Below are positions 44,841 through 54,946 of a DNA stretch of 64,000 nucleotides, piece after piece. This DNA is from Buxus sempervirens (lineage: Eukaryota; Streptophyta; Magnoliopsida; Buxales; Buxaceae): positions 25,649,829-25,713,828 of the forward strand of contig OX387187.1 in the NCBI GenBank assembly GCA_947561395.2. The letters run 5' to 3'. The notes under the pieces were generated by a model. It searched no databases and was not told the DNA's origin. It was given only the letters and a program-made list of their open reading frames with translations. Each line of letters starts with the position of its first letter. Positions within the stretch are counted from its first letter, which is position 1. The position numbers and the translations under genes are program-made.

Positions 44841-46911
44841 AAAATTGCTTTGATTTCAGACCTCAAACTATTGGTGATTTTGATTGTTTATTCTATACCA
44901 CACTATGTAACTAAACCACTCCTTAGTGGGGCTTAAATACAAATTTGTCCTGTGGAACTAATTCTTGGGTGTTGTTTTTATTTCACTATTTTTCACCTTT
45001 TTTTATACAAGGTTCTAAAGCCTTTGTTTTAAGTCCATCTTTGAACAGAATTAAAGAAAGAATTGTCAAATTCATTTTCTTTATCTTTCATAGTGAAAAG
45101 GCATGAAATTTATTCCAATAATTTACTTTTCACTCATCTAATTGAAGCATTTGGATTTCATATAAAGACATTTGATTCAAGTTTCTTTAAAGAAAATTGA
45201 AAGCCTATATAAAGAGTAGTTTAGCCATTGTACAATAATTCTGTAAACATAATACATTTCTTCTATGGACTCAAACTTGGTAACTACTAGCTGGACAGCA
45301 AGTACTTGCATCGGTTGATCAAGCATAGCACTTTTCATGGAATAATTTGTTGACATTTCACTAGGATAGGGGGTAGAATCCATGGCAAAATGGGCTTCCA
45401 TTCACTAGGCGGATCTGAAGTCAGACTGAAAGGGAAGTCCGATCAATCAGAAGTTGCCCCACTGGTTATTAACTAGTTGTTGAAGATTGCTGCAAGTTGT
45501 TATTACAACAGAACTGGATGGATTGAACCTGCTTCAGTCATGCAAGAGATGTTCTCTAAACTAAGATGAGAGAAGTGTACACCGTGAGTAAGCACATCTG
45601 ATACAATAGTTTCTGGTAGTGAAGAGACCTAAGATTGAGATAGAGCACTTTGTGCCACGGAGTTGGTTTTCTTGAAGAAGTACCATTCTTTTTCCCCAGT
45701 ATTCGCTAGCTCTTCTTGCAAAAGGGAGAAAAAAAGTTCTCTTATCAAAATCAAATAGTTAGAACCTTCTTCTTGCAAGACAGTTTCTGAAAACTTCAGC
45801 TAAATAACAAGAAAAGAAAAGAAACATATTTCGATTTAGTATAACTACAAGACACTGATCATGTTGAAACACTAGGGTTTTCTAGACAGGAAAAAAGGAA
45901 CCCTGTTGATACGGATAAGCTTGTGTGCTAGATGGAGATTGAAAACTTCAAAAGCTAGAAAATGATTTGAAGAAATATCACGAAGCACCCCACACAGAAG
46001 AATCCTGACTCGTGAACTTAAGCTAGCACAGTGATCAAAAGCAGTCATCGAAGACATTAGAGATTTAAAAAAAAAAAAAAAGGAAACTTGAAAACTGTTT
46101 TGTATACACATGACTCAAAACTAATTGATGCATATCGGTTGATTTTTTTATCTTACTTGGAAGATACCATGGATCATATTTATAGATATCCAATTTCTTG
46201 ATAAGCTCGATCGAAAGAGGTCTCTGTTGAATGTTTTTGTTCAGATAGAATCCAACAAGCTCTTCATCAGTTGAATGAAATCAAAATCCGTACAACGTCC
46301 CTGTTTTTTTCTCCAGTCGGTGGTGTTCGCAAGTGGTATAGGAAATATATTTTCAGAAGAAAACATTTTAGAGAGAATCAGGCTGCGAAATTTTTGGAGG
46401 GAAATTTTCCCTCTCAGCTATTTGGTAATGAGGTTAGAATGTCCAACGACGACTCGCATTCTGTCGACGTTACTGTTAACATCGTAGAGCCTCTTTTGTC
46501 CATTAGTTGAGTTGAAAAAGGAGAAGGAGCAAGTACAGGACGCGTGTTCGTAATCGTGTGAGGGCTGCATTATGGTATGTAGATAGAGGTTGTAGAGGAA
46601 CCCATTTGATTACAATCATCCATTCGTGCTTTGGTGAGAACGTCATTGCTTGAGACATTTGAACTATTGTGCATGTCCTCATGACTTTCATTCCTAGAAA
46701 GTAGTGTAAAGACCTCAAGACTTCTGCTTACAAAATTTAAAACAATTCTCAAAATAAACTCTTGGTAGCCCTAAAATTGTCTATTTGTGCTTTGGAGAAA
46801 ACCTCTCTGGAATATTTTTCTCGTGTATTAATCGAGAGACTTTTTTAACATATTTTGTTGAGACATGAACAATGGTGGATGTCCTTATGACTTGAATTCT
46901 TTGGAAGCACC
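44841..46911. other. No supported gene
   Basis: Frames of 60-80 codons occur on both strands (for example 46271-46510, plus) without recognisable domains or splice support. An A run lies at about 46067-46081. Confidence 0.4.
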
Positions 46912-47199
46912 CAGTGGCGGAACCAGGACTCCAAATCTGAGGGGGCAAAAAAAATTTTCAATTAACACTTCTCATGAAATATAGAAATTTCAATGAGTTG
47001 GAGGGACAAACCAGAAATTTTAGAGGGAGTTCTCATGAAATATAGAAATTTCAATGAGTTGGGGGGCAAACCAGAAATTTTAGGGGGGACAAAACATAAA
47101 TTTTAATTAAAACATATAAAATATATATATATAAAATTAAAAAATAAAAGCTAGGGGGGACAATTGCCCCCCCATATCTTCAATGTGGTTCCGCCACTG
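46912..47199. mobile_element. hAT-type MITE with 8-bp TSD
   Basis: Perfect terminal inverted repeats CAGTGGCGGAACCA and TGGTTCCGCCACTG, flanked by gaagcacc at 46904-46911 and 47200-47207. The interior has two tandem copies of a 58-bp block (ttctcatgaaatatagaaat). It ends about 136 bp upstream of the TATA box of the defensin-like gene, so it lies in that gene's promoter region. Confidence 0.92.
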
Positions 47200-47335
47200 G
47201 AAGCACCAAGATGACACTACATCTTTTAACACCTAGCTTTAAAATAAACATTACTTTGGGGACAACTTCTATGGAATACTTTGTATGAGGCATATTTTGA
47301 TTCCAAATAATGATCTTGTTCCCACTTTCTGTAGG

Positions 47336-47343
47336 TATATAAA
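47336..47343 (+). promoter_or_regulatory. TATA box of the defensin-like gene
   Basis: TATATAAA lies about 100 nt upstream of the ATG at 47445, the spacing expected for a short plant leader. Confidence 0.65.
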
Positions 47344-47444
47344 TCCCTTCCTTATTATGAAGGGATAGAAGGTCATACACCATCAACATGAACATTGTTG
47401 ACATGCAAGCCCTGTTAGCTCCCTCTCTTTCTCTGTGTGTGAAA

Positions 47445-48034
47445 ATGGAGCATTGGAAGCGTCTACTTTTGGAAACCTTCTTACTCTTGTTGCTTCTTAT
47501 AGCTACAGGTAATTTTTCTTTTCTTTGTATTTGCTATCTTTTAACACAACCTTCAGCGGGAAGCGTTTGAAATGTAAAGCAACATTGTGTTTCTATATTG
47601 CCACCCCATCTCAAACCAAATCATTAAAACTAAAATACATACATACGCATACATATATTTATATATATACATACATATATACACACATAAATATCTATTT
47701 GTTTGTGTTCATCTTCTCTTTCGTATACCCTAACCAAAAAGCTAATTGTGTGATTTTTATCTTTGCTATGGTAAAAGAGATGGGGCCTAAGGTGGCGCAG
47801 GCAAAGAGTCCGAAAAGGAAGTTAATCCATACTGAATGGAGAAAGAGCTTCATATTCGAAGGAAAATGCACCGATGAAAAATATCATAAGTTCTGCATAT
47901 CTAAACAATTTGAAGAAGGTGGTCGTTGCAAGGGCCTTTTTTCATTTCATAGTTGCTATTGTGAAGTAAGGTATCCAACAAAGGGTATGGCGATGAAAGC
48001 AAAACATCAGGGGATTAACAAAGCAGACTACTAG
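47445..48034 (+). CDS. Defensin-like cysteine-rich secreted peptide, domain 1
   Basis: Exon 1 (47445-47508) encodes a signal peptide, MEHWKRLLLETFLLLLLLIA, and ends at a GT donor. The intron runs to the AG at 47776-47777. Exon 2 (47778-48034) continues TEMGPKVAQAK, the usual plant-defensin junction region, then a core with F-x-F-E-G-K-C, a K-F-C, E-E-G-G-R-C and S-C-Y-C. The precursor is 106 residues and ends at a TAG. Gene structure (signal exon, one intron) and GG-x-C...C-x-C pattern fit plant defensin-like peptides, which act extracellularly in defence or signalling. Five cysteines of the usual eight remain in this domain: the first, third and last are missing, so its fold is doubtful. I chose the ATG at 47445 because the upstream in-frame ATG (47388) lies in the leader and would spoil the signal peptide. 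Confidence 0.75.
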
Positions 48035-48187
48035 GTAAAACACTCTACCGGTTTTTGCAGAGATAGCAAACTTTGTAACGAGTGGTGCTTAATTGCCAAT
48101 TTTAAAAATGGTGGTCGTTGTCGTACTTTTGTATGCTATTGCAAAAATCCTGGGAGGACAAGGGCATATCGAAGCATCAAGAACTAA
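48035..48187 (+). pseudogene. Second defensin-like domain in the same frame after a TAG stop
   Basis: Immediately after the TAG at 48032-48034 the same frame is open for 50 codons to a TAA at 48185. It encodes a better defensin core than domain 1: G-F-C-x5-C-x3-C-x10-C-x4-C-x-C with the GGRC and CYC marks, then an Arg/Lys tail. Cysteines 1 and 8 of the usual pattern are absent together. It has no signal peptide of its own. It may be a two-domain precursor broken by a nonsense mutation, a tail reached by read-through, or a degraded neighbour gene after partial tandem duplication. A possible AATAAA lies at 48243. Confidence 0.7.
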
Positions 48188-48194
48188 ATTTCCC

Positions 48195-48397
48195 TATGAT
48201 GGTTAATAAGTAGTATTTCTACTATGCTTTGTTTCTCATGAAAATAAAATGAAAGTACTTCAACATTGTATTATGTTAACAAAGGCGAAGAGATCGACAC
48301 TCTGTGGGTATATTCGTCTATGGTGGTTAATGAGTTGTATTCTGTATGCTTTGGTGTCTTATAATAAGAAAAGATGCATCAACATTGTATGTGTTAA
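48195..48397 (+). repeat. Duplicated 3' flank of the defensin-like gene
   Basis: The sequence after the second domain (from tatgatggttaataag, 48195) recurs in diverged form from about 48319 (tatggtggttaatgag), both ending near caacattgta. It marks a local tandem duplication, perhaps the one that made the second domain. Confidence 0.65.
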
Positions 48398-48468
48398 GAA
48401 ATATATTAAATATATAAAGTTCACCCCTAACTATAAATTTGAGCTTTTAGTAGGAACGGTGTTTTAGA
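48392..48468 (+). mobile_element. Solo LTR of the TRIM family
   Basis: 77 bp matching the LTR of 23502-23800, starting TGTTAAGAAATATATT. The final CA has mutated to GA. Identical 5-bp flanks gtatg at 48387-48391 and 48469-48473 prove insertion followed by LTR-LTR recombination. Confidence 0.9.
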
Positions 48469-48473
48469 GTATG

Positions 48474-49835
48474 ATGTTAAATTGCATCTATTTAGTTTTG
48501 TGAGCACTTCCTTCTTGGTTGACTCTATTGTTTCTGGTATTGTAAATAATGGAAAGGTAGAACTTGTAGTTCATATAAAATTCAAAATAATCAGTTGTTG
48601 AACAAAAAAGCAATGGATTGGATTAAAGCATAGAGAGAGTTGATTTTAAAACATAATTTATGCTCATGGGATAACAATGTACAACCACAAAAGCACTAGC
48701 ATATCATCATCAGGATTCAACAGCCCAAAAGCAATTACTATGTGTTCAAACTCTAAGCATATATGCAGGTAAAGCACTAGATATGCATGGGTGTTTCACC
48801 CAGAAAATAGAAACAAAGGTAGTACAAGAATCAAGGAAGAATAAGAAAAAAAAAACAAAGAGATAATTTTTATTCTAGTAAGAGTGGTTGTACTACCACA
48901 GTATATGTAAATTACAGGAATACGCCCTTCTCACATAGGATAATTAAATAGTAGACTTCTCAGCCATCTTGCCTTTTCTTAGATTTCTAGTTGCTGATGT
49001 TTAAAAACCGCCACTAAAGCTCACACTTTTATTCTTTTTAAATCGACACCCCTTTCTCTTTCTTGATAATTTTTAGAGTCTTGTTTACTTTGCCTTTCTA
49101 AACGCCCCTCTCTATCAAAGCTTGGGGATCTATTGGAAAAATCATAGACCGTTAGCTTAGAGGAAGTACACAACAATGCTCAAACACCTCCCAGAAACTC
49201 GACAATCTCGTCTGTGCCAATCCATTTCTCTTAACTCTATTTAAATCCAGATTTGCTTTTGAGTCCATGAAATCATATTATTCTCAGAAATAAAATGAAT
49301 GGCCCTTGAGAACTAAATAGATTCCCACCTTTCTTATCTAGATTATAAAATCTATATTTATTTTTTTGGCTTCACTATGAGATACACCAATTCAATTCTA
49401 GCCATATACGGTCTACAACTATAAATCTAGTTGAATCGGTATATCAAGCGGCATGTAAGCAAATCAGGATTTAAACAGATAAATATAAAATATAAACTTG
49501 CTTAGCCTGAGATCATTAACAAAATACCCAATAAAGTGATAATCTGACAGGATCACAACTAGAGTACACAAAATATATAAACAAATATAGCGGAAGACTA
49601 ACTCAACATATATGATAACTGAATATGAAAGAAACTCTCTGAATCCCAATATATAAAGAAATATATATAGACCATTAGAAGTAAAATAAAAGAAAGAGAC
49701 TTCCCAAAACCTAAGAATCTCACAAAATAAAATACAACAAAACAGAAAAAGTTACAACAAAACTCTTATATACAATTAGGTAGACAACTAGATTTCCACC
49801 TTCTCCAACTCAGGTTCAAACCCTCCTCAAACTCA
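48474..49835. other. AT-rich intergenic DNA, no gene seen
   Basis: No frame, domain or terminal-repeat element was recognised. Confidence 0.6.
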
Positions 49836-50011
49836 ACTGGTGTAGACACCACAAATTGCACTAGAAATATGAAAAATGATGGAAGTATTTTGAGATAAAA
49901 TACATATATCAATACATGTGTTTTTAGCTCAAAAATTCATAAAATTCATATATTTGAAATACGGTTACTTAAGCACTATCTATGAAATACGGTTACACAC
50001 TTATTTTTGTT

Positions 50012-50180
50012 CACCGTATTATCAATATGGTGGTAACCGTATGCGCAATAAGGTTACCACTCATGCTTTATTGATGAGCGCTGACGTGGCGTCCAGAAGC
50101 TTTGGCCATTACGAGCATAATAGAATTGTAACTGTATTTTAAATACGGTTCTTTAAGAACCATATTTTAAGTACGGTTCT
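50012..50180 (+). repeat. Palindrome units of the outer solo LTR
   Basis: Looser units with an AACCGTA...TACGGTT type stem, for example AACTGTATTTTAAATACGGTT and AACCATATTTTAAGTACGGTT near 50130-50180, and CACCGTATTATCAATATGGTG at 50012. They lie upstream of the TATA box, as in the other LTRs, but the pitch is less regular. Confidence 0.6.
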
Positions 50181-50563
50181 TCTTGGTTTTTGTGAATTTG
50201 AAAGAGGCCGAGATCTGTAGCCTATTTACACTCTTCACCTCTCTTTAGAGGCTCTAAATTGCCCAATTTACCCTTCAAATGTTGCTGAATTCCTTCAATT
50301 CAAGCTTTGATTCTTAATTGGAATGATCTAGACCTCTTTTTGTGTCTACCCTTGGGACTCTTTTGTCCCTCATTTTGCCTATAAATAGAGGGTCTCTCCT
50401 CATACAAATGACTGTAAATTTGGAGGTTGAGAGCCTTGCTTAGAAGAGGGTAAGGTCTGCTGGAGTGAACACTTGGAGGATTCTAATTTGCTTGTTTCAA
50501 GAAGGAGCTCAAGACCAAGGTATAACACCTTTTAAATTGAGTTCTCTTTACAATTCCAGTACT

Positions 50564-52977
50564 TGTGAAACATGGGAAATCACCTAGATGACTTCCTCAT
50601 CATCACACAGGATTGACAAAATAAGGAGTCGCCACCATTCACATTAAGGTGTGAATGGACACCAAAAGGATCATAATAAGATAAAATAGAGTTAAAAGTA
50701 ACTCTAACTCATGATTAAGTTCAGAGATCAAGTAAGGGGATTAGGTTATGAGTAGGAGAAGGTGTTAGGAACCCCTACTCATCCACACAAGGTGGTTGCC
50801 ATATGCTATTCATGCTCAAATAATTGCTTGCTAACTAACATCACTCCAAAAGTGCTTAAAACGAAACAAACACTTGTGTGATTTTCTCATAAGAGTAGTC
50901 CAATTGATTCTAGACTCTCTCCATGAGTGTATCACCTCCAGGACTTCATGGTTAAGTAAAAACAAAAGTAAAGATTGAGAAAAAACAAATTTGGAAAAAT
51001 CGATAAGATATCAAGCTATTTTAGCTTGAAAACTTAAATCAATCATAAATCCCATGATTTAAGCTCAAATCAAACAAAACCAAAGCCCATAGAAAGCAGG
51101 TATGAAGTGAAATACTCAGTGAAAAATTCAGCTCAATCCAATTTAAAATGAAAAATAAATGCTCGTTCAAATCTACTGTTGTAAATTTGCAGAAGTGGCG
51201 AGTAACAAACTTTGAAACTCTATTCGTGGAGATTGGCTCCATATAAATCCTTAAAAACTTGTGTGAATAAAGTATGATGTGCCATATTTCAAATGGAATA
51301 GGCCTCACACAAAACTACATCTATTTGTGACTTGTGTGACTTCTTGAACATGCCCAGAAAGTCATAGATCAACTCAGAACTCTACTACAAAGCAGCTCTG
51401 AGTCAATCAAATACACAAGACACAAATCAAAGTGAAAACTCCTGAAACCAGTTGGATTTGAAATAGACCCACAGAGTAACATACAGAGATTGAAATCCCT
51501 TGAATCGGATAAAAATGAGCAAATGGTGCTCGATCAAAATGACAAGTTCAGTAATCTGGCCTGAACTGACCTGTCAACTTTGATCAGATGGTATAAAAAA
51601 TCCACTAAATGTAAATTGTTGAAATTTTGTAAAAAATAACTAGACATCTCCACCTATCAAATGTCTTTAGAATCACTCAAAAATTCATCCGGATGATGAA
51701 GTTATGAGTGTTCTAAGAAAGAGTACAGATGCTGTCCAGGTTTGAAAATCTTGAGTAAAAGTCAGCAAAACCAGTGCATGTGTGTAATAAATTCGGCTAA
51801 ACTGACTTGAAATCACTTGAATAACCTCCTGAAATCCTGAGAGTTTACTCTAAGGCCATTGATCTCAGAGTCGCCATATAGAGCATGGCGAATCCCAGAG
51901 CTAAACATATTCTTAACAAAAGCAAGTGAGATGTGTGTTCATGGTGGAAATCAGATTTTTAGGAGAAAACAAAGACCTAATGCTATAGAGAGCATAGTTC
52001 CTAGTGTTTTCTCCAGATCTAAAATAACATCATTCCAGAAAACAATTATCACACACAAGATCAAGAGTATGCAAATGCTTCATCATAAGATGGTTCTAAT
52101 CCTAAGGTTCCATTCCAACTTCCTTTTCCCCAAGCTCTCTTTTCACGTTTTACGGCTAGAGAGGATTCTTAGGTACTTTAAAAGTGGTTTGGGTTTGCAA
52201 GCACACACAATGGCCTTACACTACATAAAGGTAGAAGGAGAGAGTGCTGAAATGTAAGTAAAATCAAGAAGAAACAATCAAAGTGTCCTTACCTTAGTAG
52301 CTTGAGAGACTTGAGCCAACAATCCTGTAGAGTTTTACTTCTTCTTTCAGAGTCTTCAAGACCCAAGGGTATAAATAGAGGAGGACCCCTCTATTTATAG
52401 GCACAGCCAAGGGTATAAAAAATCCAAGGGTAGGCCAATAAATGTTTCTAGATTACTCCAATTCAAATTAAAGGTATGAATTGAGGTAATTCTACAAGTT
52501 TCAGAGGGTAAAATAAGGAGATCAAGTCTCCCAGAGGGAGGTAATATGTGTAAATAAGGCTCAGATCTCGAGACTTTTCGCAAATGGCAAAATTGATAGA
52601 CACCGCATACACGGTGCGGTTTAGAGCAAACTGCCCTCTGCCTACAGTTGCAACACAAATCCTCAGAAAGCGCATATACAGGGCGGTCAAAATTCAGTTA
52701 AGAGCTAATGATTGCTGCTGACGTGGCCTAACAGCCTGACTGCCACGTGGTGGCCCACTTGCGCTCACGCTTGAAGCATGAACCGAAACCGCACTATATG
52801 TGCGGTCACAACCGCATAGACGCGGTTGAAACAAAATGGCCAAAAACCGCATGGTATGTGCGGTTAGCACCCTTCTTGAATTTTTTTAGTTTTTGACACT
52901 TGTCAAAGCTCAACCAAATCATTTAAAATTCATTTTTAGTGCTCCCCCATATTGTAGTGCAATTTGGGGTGTCTACA
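50564..52977 (-). mobile_element. Solo LTR (Ogre/Tat-like), nested
   Basis: 2414 bp from TGTGAAACAT to GGGTGTCTACA, flanked by gtact at 50559-50563 and 52978-52982. In element orientation it starts TGTAGACACCCC. TATA box (minus) near 52389-52398; palindrome units lie at 52601-52865 with an AACCGCA/TGCGGTT stem, for example AACCGCACTATATGTGCGG at 52787. Confidence 0.92.
52601..52865 (-). repeat. Palindrome units of the 50564 solo LTR
   Basis: Units with CCGCA/TGCGG arms at about 52601, 52787, 52809 and 52845, some shortened (ACCGCATAGACGCGGT). Spacing is irregular, so this array is decayed or rearranged. Confidence 0.65.
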
Positions 52978-54505
52978 GTACTCTCATCTTCTACCTTTCT
53001 GTAGAATAAAGCCTCCTTTTGATTGTAGTCCCAAACCTTAGGTCAAACTACCTTAAGCTCATCTTTAGTCGTAAAACATGAAGAGAAACCTAGGGGGAAT
53101 GATCTAAGGGACATAACCTTTAGGATTAGAACCCTTTTTGTTTGATTTTTGGTTCTTTCCTTTTGATTATGTTCTTATTGTTGTTCATGGTGATTTTATT
53201 TCCATATTTTAGTGTTTTCTATACAATTTGCTAATGCATGCATACACTTGTGTATTTTCTCAATTTTAGGCATGAATTCTTATATCTACCGTGCTCAATA
53301 TGATAGATCGAGATTTTGGCCTTAGATCAATATCTCAAGACTTTTGATTATCTTTTTAAGAGATTTTCATTTCATAGAGAGGGTCTCATGGCTTAATCTC
53401 TTCGGATTTATTAAATTCTTAGCAAAAGCGGGCTCTCCTTGACTATTACTCTCCAAATCATGAGAGATTTGAGTTAAGCCTTTACCCTAAATTCATTTTG
53501 GGTTTTAATATTTCATTTCAATTGATTTAGTCTTGATTTGAAGAGCTGTGTGCACAAATCAAGTGTTTTTATGATGGTTTTCACTCTATGCCTACAAATC
53601 TGGACAAAACCTATACTCTTAACTTGTTCTATTCATTACTTGGTCATTCAAAGGAATTTTTGAATAAAACCATTTGTGTTTGAAAGGTATTTAAGTCTAT
53701 TCTAATCATGTGAAGTTTGAGAAGTTTTAACTGAGCCATTTGCTCACATCATTTAATTGAAGCTTGACAGGTCTGTTTTATATAGATTGCAAGTCCTGTA
53801 ACTTTGATTGAACACTAAATGCTCATTTTAACTCTGTTTTGGTTGATTCTTGTTTTTGAGTTTTTTTTTTGTGAGTATATTTTCAAATCCAATTGATTTC
53901 AAAATTTTTGAGTCAATTTTGAGATCTGTGGGCTTGATTGACCTTGTACTACTCAGTAATAAATTACAAGGTCAATTTGTGATGGAGTTGGCATGTTTGT
54001 GAAGGTACACAATCCACATATGGATGACTTTTTGAATGAGGCCTATGTCATTTGAAAGAGAGCACTTCCTACTTCATTCACACAAATTTTTATGAATTTA
54101 TATGGAGGCAATTCCCACGAATAGGCTTGTGAAGCAAGGTTGATCATTATTGTCACTGTAGTAGATCAGCAATTTTGAATAAACACAACTCTCTTGATTT
54201 GAATCGGATTTGAATGATTTTTTTTACAGAGTTTTATACATCATATAAGCTTTCAAATGGCTTAGTTTCATCCAATTTGAGTTTGAAATGAGTGAGTTAT
54301 GATCATTTGAAAGTGCACAACTCAAATAGCTTGTTTTTTTACACTAATTTTCGTATTAGTTTTGACTTTACTTTTTTGATTTTTGAGTTAATCAAAAGGT
54401 CCTGATAATGATAAAACCTCAAAGATTATCCAAATCAAATAGATACATCTCAAGGTGAATCATACATTTTTTAGTTTCATTTGCTTTGTTTTTAAATGAT
54501 TATGT

Positions 54506-54703
54506 GTACAAGCAGCCTATGGCGTAATAGACCAATGGCAACCACTTTGTATCATGCTTCTCAGTACTAGAACCGGAGAACGGACCCATCACCACTGATC
54601 CAAGTACAAACCAGAACATACCGGCCAGATCGGGCGGTCCCAAGCAGTCCAAAGCAATTAAGAAAAAACCAAAATGTATAGGTATTTGTAGATTTCTCAT
54701 TCC

Positions 54704-54750
<47 letters not shown>

Positions 54751-54941
54751 TCTCGACCTCCCTCCCCTACATTTGTAGAATGAAGCCCCTCAATCTATAT
54801 TTGTAGAATGGAAACCCCCCTCTCTCTTCTCTATGAATGAAGACCCTCAATCTACATTTGCAGATTTGCATTTTTGTAATGTAGACCTTGACAAGCGACT
54901 ACAACCAGCAAGGTAGCAACAATCCGATGACTTTGATGACA
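54506..54941. other. Unidentified inserted DNA with CT microsatellite
   Basis: This segment interrupts the outer solo LTR and continues across two later insertions at 57561-57626 and 60124-60330. It contains a (CT)n tract at about 54710-54749 and repeated CTACATTTGTAGAATG-type motifs. No coding region was recognised. Confidence 0.45.
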
Positions 54942-54946
54942 TCTTC

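Noticed and set aside
48032-48061. A 27-nt intron (GTAAAA to TTTTTGCAG) removing the DNA after the defensin stop
   Set aside because: Plant introns need roughly 60 nt or more; moreover the TAG lies before the donor and would stay in the message.
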